DNA of 6,582 nucleotides from Candidatus Zixiibacteriota bacterium (GTDB lineage Bacteria; Zixibacteria; MSB-5A5; GN15; JAAZOE01), in NCBI GenBank assembly GCA_012797915.1, contig JAAZOE010000414.1, positions 1 through 6,582 on the forward strand. The letters run 5' to 3'. Within the stretch, counting starts at the first letter, position 1, and each line of letters opens with the position of its first letter. Positions 1 to 6,455 of this stretch are shown in pieces. The notes under the pieces were generated by a model. That model ran no database searches. It was not told where the DNA came from and worked only from the letters and a program-made list of their open reading frames with translations. A program made the position numbers and the translations under genes.

Positions 1-267
1 ACCGAAAACCGTCTGGCCGACCGGACCGGCGGGCTTTTGGCGGCGATCGAAGAAGCCCGCCGCGCGGCCGGAATCGAAGCCGACGAACTGACCGTCGCTG
101 TTTATCCCGTCAAACGGACCTGGTGGGAAAATCCGTTCGATGTTTCCCGTTTGATGCGTCGGGTGATGGGACGGGTCTTCGGGCCTCCCGCATCCGACAT
201 ACTCCTGCCGGAAATCCCCGACGGACGGCTGTACTGCCGTCTGCCGTACGATATCTCCATCCGCTGA
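1..267 (+). CDS. sppA: Signal peptide peptidase SppA-like (S49 family), C-terminal fragment
   Basis: Partial gene: the frame is open from base 1 and stops at TGA 265-267, so only the last 88 residues are present and the true start lies upstream. The visible part begins with a Gly-Gly-Leu-Leu-Ala-Ala-Ile stretch, followed by an Ala/Arg helix, Ala-Gly-Ile, and a Val-Tyr-Pro segment. That order (GGL, AI..A, AGI, ..YP) is what I know from the end of the S49 protease domain of SppA, which degrades leftover signal peptides in the inner membrane. The catalytic Ser and Lys would lie upstream and cannot be checked. The last ~50 residues form a tail with a Trp-Trp pair and a final LPYDISIR, resembling the C-terminal strand seen in some SppA proteins. 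A TTG at 37 is in frame but is inside the domain and is not a credible start. The assignment rests on short motif recall. Confidence 0.68.
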   Translation, partial: TENRLADRTGGLLAAIEEARRAAGIEADELTVAVYPVKRTWWENPFDVSRLMRRVMGRVFGPPASDILLPEIPDGRLYCRLPYDISIR

Positions 268-314
268 CGGCGCCGGGGGCCGGGACGGCCGGGCAAAAAA
301 CCCCCCAACTTCTC

Positions 315-343
315 TTGCCGAAAGCCGTCTTCTGATGTACATT
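315..343 (+). promoter_or_regulatory. Possible sigma-70-type promoter for the M16 peptidase operon
   Basis: TTGCCG at 315-320 and TACATT at 338-343 are separated by 17 bases. Each hexamer matches the consensus at 4 of 6 positions, and the pair sits about 45 bases before the start of the first M16 gene in the SppA-M16 gap. The spacing is ideal but the match is modest, and the promoter rules of this organism are unknown. Confidence 0.3.
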
Positions 344-387
344 ATGGCGCTTTTTGCTTTCAATCAGGCATGGAAATGGAGGTTTGC

Positions 388-1890
388 ATGAACAAACGGA
401 GCCTGGCACTCAGCGCTACGCTGTGGTTGTTGCTGTTGGTTGCGGCCGGCGGCGTCTGGGCGTTCGACTTCTCCGCAATGGAGAAAAAGGTGACGCCGTT
501 CACCTTGGACAACGGAATGACGTTTTTGGTTCTGGAAGATCACAGTGTCCCGGTGGTGTCGTTCGTCCTCACGGCGGATGTCGGCGGAACCAACGATCCC
601 AAGGAACGGACCGGTTTGTCCCATATGTTCGAACACCTGGCCTTCAAAGGGACCAGCGAAATCGGAACCAAGGATTATAAGGCCGAGCAAAAAGCGATGG
701 CCCGGCTGAACGCCTTCCACGATCAACTGCGGGCCGAACAGCAAAAGCTGAACGTCGATTCCACGCGAATTGCCGCTCTGAACGATTCCATCACCGCTGC
801 TCAGGCCGAATGCGACAAGTACGTGGAAATGAACGAATACTCCACCTGGGTCGAGCAGGAAGGCGGGGTCGGCCTCAACGCCGGCACCGGGTACGATAAC
901 ACCAGTTACTACTATTCCTTCCCGTCCAACAAACTCGAATTGTGGTTCCATCTGGAATCGAGCCGTTTCGTCGACCCTGTGTTCCGCGATTTCTACAAGG
1001 AACGGGACGTGATCAAGGAAGAGCGGCGGATGCGGGTGGAATCGAATCCGATCGGACGGCTGGTGGATGAGTTCATTCACTCGGCTTTCCGGGCGCACCC
1101 GTACGGTTATGCGCTGATCGGACAGATGTCGGAGATTGACAATTACACGCCGGAAGCGGCGATGACCTTCTTCAAGAAGTATTACGTGCCGTCCAATATG
1201 GTGGCGGCGATTGTCGGCGATGTCGATCCGGCGCAAGTCAAGGCGCTGGCTCAGAAATACTTCGGGCGCCTGCCCAAAGCCCCGAAACCGGAAGGCGTGC
1301 GGATTATGGAACCGGCGCAGACGGCCGAACGGATCGTGGCCATGCCGGACAAATCACAGCCGGTCCTTTTGGTCGGATATCATCGCCCCGCCGCCTCCGA
1401 TCCCGACCATGCGCCCTTGCAGGCCCTGGCCGATTATCTGGGCGGGGGACGAACCTCGCTGCTGTACAAAAACCTGGTCAAGGAAAAGAAAATCGCCACG
1501 CAGGCGGTGGCCTTCCCCAGCTTCCCGGGTGAAAAATTCCCCGGCCTGTTCGGCATCTTCATAACGCCGGCCAAGGGGATTACCGCCGATTCCTGCCGGG
1601 TCGTGGCCCTGGCGGAGATCGAGAGACTGAAAAACGAGCCGATTCCCGAGGCGGAACTGGTCAAGATCAAGGCCCGCGCCAAGGCGAACATGGTCAGAGG
1701 CATGTCTTCCCGTGACGGCCTGGCCGGCGCGCTGGCCAACGCGCAGATTCTGTACGGCGACTGGCGCGAGATGTTCAAGGAGCTGGATAAGATCAACGCG
1801 GTGACGCCGGCCGACATCCAGCGCGTGGCCAACACCTATTTCACCCGGCCCAACCGCACCGTGGCCTACATCGAAACGGTCGAAGAGTGA
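388..1890 (+). CDS. M16 family zinc metallopeptidase (insulinase/pitrilysin type), catalytic subunit, exported
   Basis: A 500-residue metallopeptidase. I chose ATG 388 over the in-frame ATG at 370 because GGAGG (378-382) lies 5 bases before it, and because it gives a clean signal peptide: NKR, a Leu-rich core (residues 6-20), and likely cleavage after VWA (residue 25). The N-terminal M16 domain has the inverted zinc motif HMFEH at residues 79-83 (two His ligands plus the catalytic Glu 82). The third ligand is probably Glu 212 in the ERDVIKEE segment. A further conserved segment, EGGVGLNAGTGYDNTSYY, spans residues 158-175. The HxxEH-to-Glu distance is about 128 residues rather than the usual ~75, because a charged, coiled-coil-like insert fills roughly 98-150. 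The second M16 domain runs from about 220 to the end and contains GGGRTSLLYKNL. The size fits the two-domain M16B type. The next gene encodes a homologue lacking zinc ligands, so the two probably form a heterodimer in the periplasm. The substrate is unknown. Confidence 0.93.
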   Translation: MNKRSLALSATLWLLLLVAAGGVWAFDFSAMEKKVTPFTLDNGMTFLVLEDHSVPVVSFVLTADVGGTNDPKERTGLSHMFEHLAFKGTSEIGTKDYKAEQKAMARLNAFHDQLRAEQQKLNVDSTRIAALNDSITAAQAECDKYVEMNEYSTWVEQEGGVGLNAGTGYDNTSYYYSFPSNKLELWFHLESSRFVDPVFRDFYKERDVIKEERRMRVESNPIGRLVDEFIHSAFRAHPYGYALIGQMSEIDNYTPEAAMTFFKKYYVPSNMVAAIVGDVDPAQVKALAQKYFGRLPKAPKPEGVRIMEPAQTAERIVAMPDKSQPVLLVGYHRPAASDPDHAPLQALADYLGGGRTSLLYKNLVKEKKIATQAVAFPSFPGEKFPGLFGIFITPAKGITADSCRVVALAEIERLKNEPIPEAELVKIKARAKANMVRGMSSRDGLAGALANAQILYGDWREMFKELDKINAVTPADIQRVANTYFTRPNRTVAYIETVEE

Positions 1891-1900
1891 GGGGAGGAGA
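1891..1900 (+). promoter_or_regulatory. Ribosome binding site fixing the start of the second M16 gene
   Basis: GGGGAGGAGA lies immediately after the stop of the first M16 gene and 4 bases before ATG 1905. It selects ATG 1905 over the in-frame GTG at 1887, which overlaps the upstream stop codon and would place this site inside the coding region. The 14-base intergenic gap indicates co-transcription of the two peptidase genes. Confidence 0.75.
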
Positions 1901-1904
1901 AATC

Positions 1905-4034
1905 ATGAAAACGATGCAACGCGTCATGCTGATCGCCGTCGCGCTGATGCTGGCGATCGCCGTCGTCCCCGCCTGGGGCAGGATCAAACCGATGACCTAT
2001 CCCCCGCTCAATCCGTTCGAGATACCGCAGCCGCAAAAGATCACGCTCGATAACGGCATCCGGGTGTACCTGCTGGAGGATCACACGCTGCCGATCGTCG
2101 ACCTCAGCGTCGTCACCAACCGCTGCGGCTCGTATCTGGAGCCGCCGGCCAAGGTCGGTTTGGCCCGGATGACCTTCGAAGTCATGCGAACCGGCGGGAC
2201 GACCACTAAGACCGGCGACCAGATCGATGAAGAACTGGAGGCGATCGGCGCCTCGGTGGAGGCCTCCGCCGGAGCGGTGAATGCCACCGCCCATGCCAAC
2301 GCCCTGTCCGAATACGCCGAACAGGTGCTGGCTACGCTGGCGGATGTCCTGCGCCATCCCGTGTTCGACCAGGATAAGATCGAACTGGCCAAAACCGGTC
2401 TGCGCTCGGAGATTTCGCGGCGCAACGACCAGCCGATGCAGATGGTCGTGCGGGAGTTCACGAAGCTGCTGTACGGCGCCGAATCTCCCTACGCACGGGT
2501 GCCGGAATACGTCACCGTGGATGCCGTCACCCGCCAGGACATGGTCCTGTTTCACGCCGCCGCCGTCCAGCCGGGCAACATGCAAATCGGCGTGGTCGGG
2601 GATTTCAAGGCCGACGAAATGCTGGCCCTGCTGAAGAAGTACTTCGGCGACTGGCCCACGGCCGCGCAGGAACTGCCGGCCCCGCCGGAAATCAATTACG
2701 TCTTCGCCCCGACGGTCAACTACGCCGAAAAAACCGATGTCAACCAGTCCAATATCCTGCTGGGGCACATCGGCGGCAAGATGGGCGATCCCGACTATCC
2801 AGCCACCATCGTCATGAACGGCGTGCTGGGCGGCGGTTTCGGCAGCCGTCTGGCCGACAACGTCCGGACGAGGCTGGGTCTGGCCTACACGGCCATGGGC
2901 AACTACACCTTCCAGTACACCTATCCGGGCATCTTCTTCGCCTACGCCGCGACCAAGTCGGAAAGCACCGGCAAGGCCATCCGCGAGATGATCAAGCAGA
3001 TCAAGTCGATGCAGGTCGATCCGCCGACGGCCACGGAAATGAAGCTGGCCAAGGACGGATGGCTGAATTCGTTCGTCTTCAACTTCGACTCACGCGCGCA
3101 GGTGCTGGGACGGATGATGACCTATGACTACTACGGCTTCCCGCTCGATTACCTGCAGCAGTTGAAAGCGGCGGTCGAAAAAGTCACCCCGCAGGACGTG
3201 GTCGAGGTGGCCAAGCGCAAACTCAATCCCGACAACCTGCAGCTGCTGGTGGTCGGCAAGGCGGATGATTTCGATGAACCGCTGGCCAATTTCGGAACGG
3301 TCAACACCATCGACATCAGCATCCCGCCGCCGGCGCAGGAAGCCTTCGCCGCCAGCCCGGAAGAACTGGCGCAGGGGAAAGCCATCCTGCTGAAAACGGT
3401 CGACGCCTGCGGCGGCGTGGCTGCGTTCAAGAAAATCAAGTCGATCAACACGGTCGGCAAGATGACCATGAATACGCCGCAGGGCGCCTTCACCCTCGAT
3501 GTCAAGAGCCTCGAGGTTCCGCCGGACAAGTCCCGGCAGGAAGTGATCACCCCGATGGGGACCCAGATCATGGTCGTGAACGGGGCCGAAGGCTGGATGG
3601 AGATGGGCGGCAAGAAGCAGATGCTGCCGGCCGAACAGGTCGCCGAATCGAAGAAGGAAAACGACCGGAACACGACCATGCTGTTCGCCCGGGCCGACAA
3701 TCCCGACTACCAGGTTGCCTACAAGGGCGAGGTGGAATTCCAGGGCAAGAAGGCCGCCCGCCTCGATTTCCTGGCGGTCAGCGGCGCCCAGTTCACCCTG
3801 TTCGTCGATCCGGCCGGTTATCTGCCGATGGGTATGCGGTTCGCCGGCCAGACCATGGCCGGTCCCGGCACCGCCGAACAGGTCTACACCGAGTACAAGC
3901 AGATTTCCGGAGTCAAACTGCCGGTGAAGACGACCATCAATGCCGGTGGCATGACTATCGAGATGGAATCGACGGCGACGACCATCAACGGTCAGTATGA
4001 CGCCGCTCTCTTCGCCAAGCCGGAAGGCATGTAG
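1905..4034 (+). CDS. Non-catalytic M16 peptidase-like subunit with fused C-terminal lipoprotein-sorting-like domain
   Basis: A 709-residue exported protein starting at ATG 1905 behind a strong Shine-Dalgarno site. Residues 1-25 form a signal peptide (MKTMQR, hydrophobic core, cleavage near AWG). The M16 region covers about 40-470. It opens with KITLDNGIRVYLLEDHTLPIV, very like the upstream protein's start, and its C-terminal half has the GGGFGSRL and RTRLGLAYT segments typical of M16B. Where the zinc motif should be it reads GLARMTFEVMRTGG, with no HxxEH, so it should not be catalytic. This matches known M16 pairs in which one subunit keeps zinc and the other helps bind substrate. After a Pro/Ala linker (about 474-488), residues 490-709 form a separate domain with alternating beta-strand-like segments (for example YLPMGMRF and KLPVKTTI), similar in style to LolA-type outer-membrane lipoprotein-sorting proteins; that fold call is an inference. 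The gene follows its catalytic partner by 14 bases. Frame and length look intact. Confidence 0.88.
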   Translation: MKTMQRVMLIAVALMLAIAVVPAWGRIKPMTYPPLNPFEIPQPQKITLDNGIRVYLLEDHTLPIVDLSVVTNRCGSYLEPPAKVGLARMTFEVMRTGGTTTKTGDQIDEELEAIGASVEASAGAVNATAHANALSEYAEQVLATLADVLRHPVFDQDKIELAKTGLRSEISRRNDQPMQMVVREFTKLLYGAESPYARVPEYVTVDAVTRQDMVLFHAAAVQPGNMQIGVVGDFKADEMLALLKKYFGDWPTAAQELPAPPEINYVFAPTVNYAEKTDVNQSNILLGHIGGKMGDPDYPATIVMNGVLGGGFGSRLADNVRTRLGLAYTAMGNYTFQYTYPGIFFAYAATKSESTGKAIREMIKQIKSMQVDPPTATEMKLAKDGWLNSFVFNFDSRAQVLGRMMTYDYYGFPLDYLQQLKAAVEKVTPQDVVEVAKRKLNPDNLQLLVVGKADDFDEPLANFGTVNTIDISIPPPAQEAFAASPEELAQGKAILLKTVDACGGVAAFKKIKSINTVGKMTMNTPQGAFTLDVKSLEVPPDKSRQEVITPMGTQIMVVNGAEGWMEMGGKKQMLPAEQVAESKKENDRNTTMLFARADNPDYQVAYKGEVEFQGKKAARLDFLAVSGAQFTLFVDPAGYLPMGMRFAGQTMAGPGTAEQVYTEYKQISGVKLPVKTTINAGGMTIEMESTATTINGQYDAALFAKPEGM

Positions 4035-4075
4035 TCGGCCTCAGGCGACAGCGTCGTCGCGCCAGGCTTCTGACG

Positions 4076-4111
4076 GGCGCCGGAGACTTCCTCCGGCGCC
4101 TGTTTTCTTTT
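4076..4111 (+). terminator. Rho-independent terminator of the M16 operon
   Basis: A perfect 10-bp stem (GGCGCCGGAG at 4076-4085 with CTCCGGCGCC at 4091-4100) with a 5-base loop ACTTC is followed directly by TGTTTTCTTTT (4101-4111). It lies 41 bases after the M16 stop. The T-tract is on the plus strand only, so it should act mainly on plus-strand transcripts. It also separates this operon from the convergent motB end at 4123. Confidence 0.88.
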
Positions 4112-4122
4112 GCCGGAAGAAC

Positions 4123-4983
4123 CTACAGCGCCTGCTGAGCGGCGGCGGGAACGGAGGAGGTGTCGTACTCCTCGTCGTCGGCCATCTGGCCGGCGTATCG
4201 GTTGAGCACCAGAACGGTGATCCGGCGATTGCGGGGATCGAGAGGATCGTCCTTGATGCGGAGTTTGTTGGCGGCGAAACCGCGCACCTCCCGGACCTGG
4301 TCGGAAGCCAGACCGCCGGAGGTCATGGCCCGACGGGCGGCGTTGGCCCGGTCGGAGGATAATTCCCAGTTGGTGTATGCGTTGCCCCGGGCCAGGTCGG
4401 CCCCGTCCGTATGCCCCTCGATCACCAGTTGATTGGGCAGTTTGGCCAATTCCATGCCGATGGTTTTGAGGATGACCTCCCCCTTGGGGGTCAAATCGGC
4501 CGAACCGGGCCGGAAAAACATCACCTCGTCGCTGCCTTCGATAAGCTGCACCCGCAATCCCTCGCGGGTCAGCTGGAGATCGAAGACGCCTTTGGGAATA
4601 TCCAGACCGGAAAGCGCCTTCATGGCCTGCTCGAACAACTCGACCGCGTCGATGTGTTCCATCGGCGGCGCCGATTCCTCCGAGGGGACCGGAGATTTTT
4701 TGGGAGCATTCCCCTCGCCCCCCTTGTCCAATATGCCGGTACCTTTAGCCACGATGCTCAACTGCACGCTTTTTTTGTAGCCGCCGGGGTCCTGAAAATA
4801 CCCCTGTACCGCCTTCTTGACGATGTCGGTCTGGGTAACCAGCCACATGACCAGAAAAAAGGCCATCATGGCCGTGACGAAGTCGGCATAGGCCACCTTC
4901 CAGGCCCCGCCATGATGCCCGCCGTGGCCGCCGTGCTTCTTGACGACGATGATTGGTTGAGCTTTATCCCGCCCCTCGGCCAT
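4123..4983 (-). CDS. motB: Flagellar motor stator protein MotB
   Basis: A 286-residue protein, near the usual MotB length (E. coli ~308). MotB anchors the stator to peptidoglycan and lines the ion channel with MotA. The short cytoplasmic N-terminus holds a His/Gly-rich run (residues 17-26), then AWKVAYADFVTAMMAFFLVMWLV (28-50 region), the single transmembrane helix. Asp 34 in YADF corresponds to the essential ion-binding Asp 32 of E. coli MotB. A periplasmic linker rich in Pro, Ser and Glu (about 86-108) follows. The OmpA-type peptidoglycan-binding domain runs from about 134 to 263, with IEGHTDG at 188-194, NWELSSDRANAARR at 205-218 and a final PRNRRI. The acidic/Ala tail has no known role. 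ATG 4983 is 5 bases after the motA stop, so the two are co-translated in one operon. Proton versus sodium use is not proven; overall similarity to the E. coli type suggests protons. Confidence 0.96.
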   Translation of the reverse strand: MAEGRDKAQPIIVVKKHGGHGGHHGGAWKVAYADFVTAMMAFFLVMWLVTQTDIVKKAVQGYFQDPGGYKKSVQLSIVAKGTGILDKGGEGNAPKKSPVPSEESAPPMEHIDAVELFEQAMKALSGLDIPKGVFDLQLTREGLRVQLIEGSDEVMFFRPGSADLTPKGEVILKTIGMELAKLPNQLVIEGHTDGADLARGNAYTNWELSSDRANAARRAMTSGGLASDQVREVRGFAANKLRIKDDPLDPRNRRITVLVLNRYAGQMADDEEYDTSSVPAAAQQAL

Positions 4984-4988
4984 CGCCC

Positions 4989-5846
4989 CTACCCTTTCCG
5001 CGCTCCTTTACAGGCTTCCTCGACCTCAAGGAAGGAGGGACGCATCTCGGTCGGGATCGACCGCCGGCCGTATTCCACGGCGATCGACGGGGGGAGACCC
5101 TTGCAGAACGACAGCAAACATTGCTTGAGACATTTCATGTAGGCGGAATCGGACTGATTGCGGCTGCGCAGACTGTTGGCCAGCGGGCCGACAAAACCGT
5201 AACAGAGAAGGACGCCCAAAAACGTCCCCACCAGAGCGGCGCCGACTTTTTCGCCGATCTCCTCCGGCGGGCCGCCTATGGCCCCCATGGTGATAACCAC
5301 CCCCAACACTGCGGCCACGATTCCCAAGCCGGGCAGCGAATCGGCGGTGGTGGCCAGGGTGGTGGCCGCGCGGTCGGTCTCCGAATGAAGAGTTTCCAAG
5401 TCGACATCGAGCAGGTTTTCCAGCTCGTGCGGCTGGACCGAGCCGGTGATGATCAGCCGCATGGTGTCGGACATGAAAGCGACCGCTTCGTGGTTCTTCA
5501 GGAAGGAGGGATACTTGGTGATGACCTCCGATTCCTGCGGCTTTTCGATATGGGATTCCAGTCCCACCAGACCTTCCCGACGGGCGATGTTGAAGATTTC
5601 GTACTGCATGACCATCAGGTCCATGAAGTCCTTACGGCTGTAGCCGGCCCCCAAGGTCCCGGTGATCTGACGGATGATGTCGATGAGAACCGATTTGGGG
5701 GTGGCCACGATGAGTCCCCCCAGGGCCGCGCCGCCGATGATGAGGAATTCGGCCGGCTGGAAGAGGACCAGGAGTTTGCCCCCCTCCATGATGAATCCGC
5801 CGATGACGGCGCCGATGACGACGATGAACCCCACGATGGTCAGCAT
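4989..5846 (-). CDS. motA: Flagellar motor stator protein MotA
   Basis: A 285-residue inner-membrane protein that forms the stator ion channel with MotB and contacts rotor protein FliG. It aligns with E. coli MotA (295 residues) almost without gaps. There are four membrane segments, near residues 2-21, 33-50, 170-191 and 202-222. The cytoplasmic loop keeps Arg 89 and Glu 97, equivalent to R90 and E98 that interact with FliG. Pro 172 (in DSLPGLGIVAAVLGVVITMG, residues 169-188) and Pro 221 (VGPL) match P173 and P222, needed for torque generation. The ending PIAVEYGR and RPSFLEVEE is also family-typical. The start ATG 5846 gives the normal MotA N-terminus (MLTIVGF). Its probable Shine-Dalgarno AAGGGA (5860-5865) is 13 bases away, longer than usual. 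A sigma-28-like promoter lies upstream. No other flagellar genes are in the window. Confidence 0.97.
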   Translation of the reverse strand: MLTIVGFIVVIGAVIGGFIMEGGKLLVLFQPAEFLIIGGAALGGLIVATPKSVLIDIIRQITGTLGAGYSRKDFMDLMVMQYEIFNIARREGLVGLESHIEKPQESEVITKYPSFLKNHEAVAFMSDTMRLIITGSVQPHELENLLDVDLETLHSETDRAATTLATTADSLPGLGIVAAVLGVVITMGAIGGPPEEIGEKVGAALVGTFLGVLLCYGFVGPLANSLRSRNQSDSAYMKCLKQCLLSFCKGLPPSIAVEYGRRSIPTEMRPSFLEVEEACKGARKG

Positions 5847-5903
5847 AGATGTTTGTCTATCCCTTTTTTGGCCCCGACCGTTAATCGGGTGCTCAATAAC
5901 TCT

Positions 5904-5930
5904 AAATCGGCAAATAAGTTGACCTGTTTA
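5904..5930 (-). promoter_or_regulatory. Candidate sigma-28 (FliA) flagellar promoter for motAB
   Basis: On the minus strand the sequence reads TAAACAGG (5930-5923), an 11-base spacer (5922-5912), then GCCGATTT (5911-5904). The known FliA consensus is TAAAGTTT, 11 bases, GCCGATAA. The key TAAA core, the exact spacer length and GCCGAT are all present. The -10 element ends 57 bases before the motA ATG, giving a leader of about 50 bases. motAB genes are late flagellar genes transcribed by FliA in many bacteria, so the position makes biological sense. Confidence 0.7.
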
Positions 5931-6062
5931 GCCGGTTCTGACAAAAAGATGAACAATACTTGCGTTTTCGGCCAACCGCAGCGCCAAGTACGGTAGCGGG
6001 AAACCGGATAATGACTTAGCGGAGGTGAGTCCGGGGGGAGGGATCGATCAGGGCCATACAAT
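5931..6062. other. Spacer between motA promoter and the cysteine-rich gene, no feature recognised
   Basis: About 130 bases with no credible coding frame on either strand: open stretches here are extensions of frames antisense to motA or read through from the neighbouring gene without a ribosome site. It is locally more AT-rich near 5930-5960 than the genes. A short imperfect stem around CGGTAGCGGGAAACCG (5991-6006 region) is the only structure I see. Upstream regulatory sites for motAB could lie here but none is recognisable. Confidence 0.4.
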
Positions 6063-6092
6063 ACTCCGGCCCGGTGAGAACCGGGCCGGAGT
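6063..6092 (-). terminator. Probable terminator hairpin behind the cysteine-rich gene
   Basis: A perfect 13-bp inverted repeat: ACTCCGGCCCGGT (6063-6075) and ACCGGGCCGGAGT (6080-6092), with loop GAGA. It starts 12 bases after the minus-strand stop at 6105. On the minus strand the hairpin is followed by ATTGTAT, a weak U-rich tract, so it could work as an intrinsic terminator or protect the 3' end of the transcript. No plus-strand gene precedes it. Confidence 0.62.
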
Positions 6093-6104
6093 CCATGCCA
6101 TTCC

Positions 6105-6377
6105 TCAGCCGGGCATTCGGCAACACCCCACAAAATCATCGGGGCACGGATCGCCGGGATATCCCAGACAGACCCCGTTGATTTTATACAGGTAATAGGG
6201 TTTCAGCGGATTCGTGCACTGGGGCCCCGTTTCCGTCGAGCAATACAATTCATAGATGCAGGTGCCCCGGCAGATCATGGGCGTGGCCTCGGCCGGGTGA
6301 GCACCGAAAAAGACGATGCCGAGACCGACGCCGAACCCGACCAGAAACAACGGCGTCAGGAAAAGCAGTTTTTTCAT
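6105..6377 (-). CDS. Small secreted cysteine-rich protein of unknown family
   Basis: A 90-residue protein that I do not recognise. The gene is well supported. ATG 6377 sits 7 bases behind a strong GGAGG (minus strand, 6385-6392 region), and the product has a textbook signal peptide: MKK, a hydrophobic core (residues 4-25), then AEA (29-31) as a likely signal peptidase I site. A lipobox is absent, so it should be released or periplasmic. The mature part (~59 residues) has eight cysteines at 36, 40, 46, 54, 70, 78, 85 and 86, ending in a Cys-Cys pair; an even number suggests four disulfide bonds. Other visible motifs are CTNPLKPYY (54-62) and CPDDF.GCC (78-86). A paralogous gene lies 78 bases upstream on the same strand, so the two form a tandem family. 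It may be a disulfide-stabilised extracellular or envelope peptide; toxin, inhibitor or structural roles cannot be told apart. Confidence 0.85.
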   Translation of the reverse strand: MKKLLFLTPLFLVGFGVGLGIVFFGAHPAEATPMICRGTCIYELYCSTETGPQCTNPLKPYYLYKINGVCLGYPGDPCPDDFVGCCRMPG

Positions 6378-6384
6378 GACTCAT

Positions 6385-6392
6385 TCCTCCCT
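6385..6392 (-). promoter_or_regulatory. Strong ribosome binding site of the cysteine-rich gene
   Basis: The minus strand reads AGGGAGGA here, with GGAGG 7 bases before ATG 6377. It is a near-ideal Shine-Dalgarno match and the main evidence, besides the signal peptide, that this small frame is translated. Confidence 0.8.
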
Positions 6393-6417
6393 GAATTGAT
6401 GGTGGCGGTTATGCCGA

Positions 6418-6436
6418 TCCGGCCGTTGCGGCCGGA
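6418..6436 (-). other. GC-rich hairpin between the two cysteine-rich genes
   Basis: An 8-bp inverted repeat, TCCGGCCG (6418-6425) and CGGCCGGA (6429-6436), with a 3-base loop. It begins 19 bases after the stop of the partial upstream paralogue, a position like that of the hairpin behind the downstream copy. There is no T-tract on the minus strand, so it is more likely an mRNA 3'-end or attenuating structure than a full terminator. Confidence 0.35.
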
Positions 6437-6455
6437 CCGGCGTACGATTCGCGTT

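Noticed and set aside
268..310. G/C-rich stretch ending in AAAAAACCCCCC after the SppA fragment as a terminator
   Set aside because: The only pairing is between short G and C runs, with A and C runs where a terminator would have its T-tract. There is no clear stem-loop followed by T residues on the plus strand.
364..1236. Long open frame antisense to the first M16 gene
   Set aside because: It lies wholly opposite a gene with clear zinc motif and signal peptide, its product is low-complexity His/Gly/Val/Arg-rich with no recognisable domain, and it has no ribosome site. Long antisense frames are expected in GC-rich coding DNA.
1866..2768. Long open frame antisense to the second M16 gene
   Set aside because: The product is His/Asp/Gly/Arg-rich with no domain, mirroring the codon bias of the plus-strand gene. 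It is a shadow.
4953..5996. Plus-strand open frame of about 347 codons opposite motA
   Set aside because: motA on the other strand is certain from its conserved functional residues. The plus-strand product is Asp/Gly/His-rich without domains and runs on into non-coding spacer.
5955..6020. Possible cyclic-di-GMP (GEMM) riboswitch around GGTAGCGGGAAACC on the plus strand
   Set aside because: The 3' element looks similar, but the conserved GCAAACC and ACGCAAAGCC segments are absent, and no plus-strand gene follows.
5840..6139. Minus-strand open frame overlapping the 3' end of the cysteine-rich gene and the motA leader
   Set aside because: It overlaps the terminator-like hairpin, the sigma-28 promoter and the end of a well-supported gene, has no ribosome site, and its product shows no family features.
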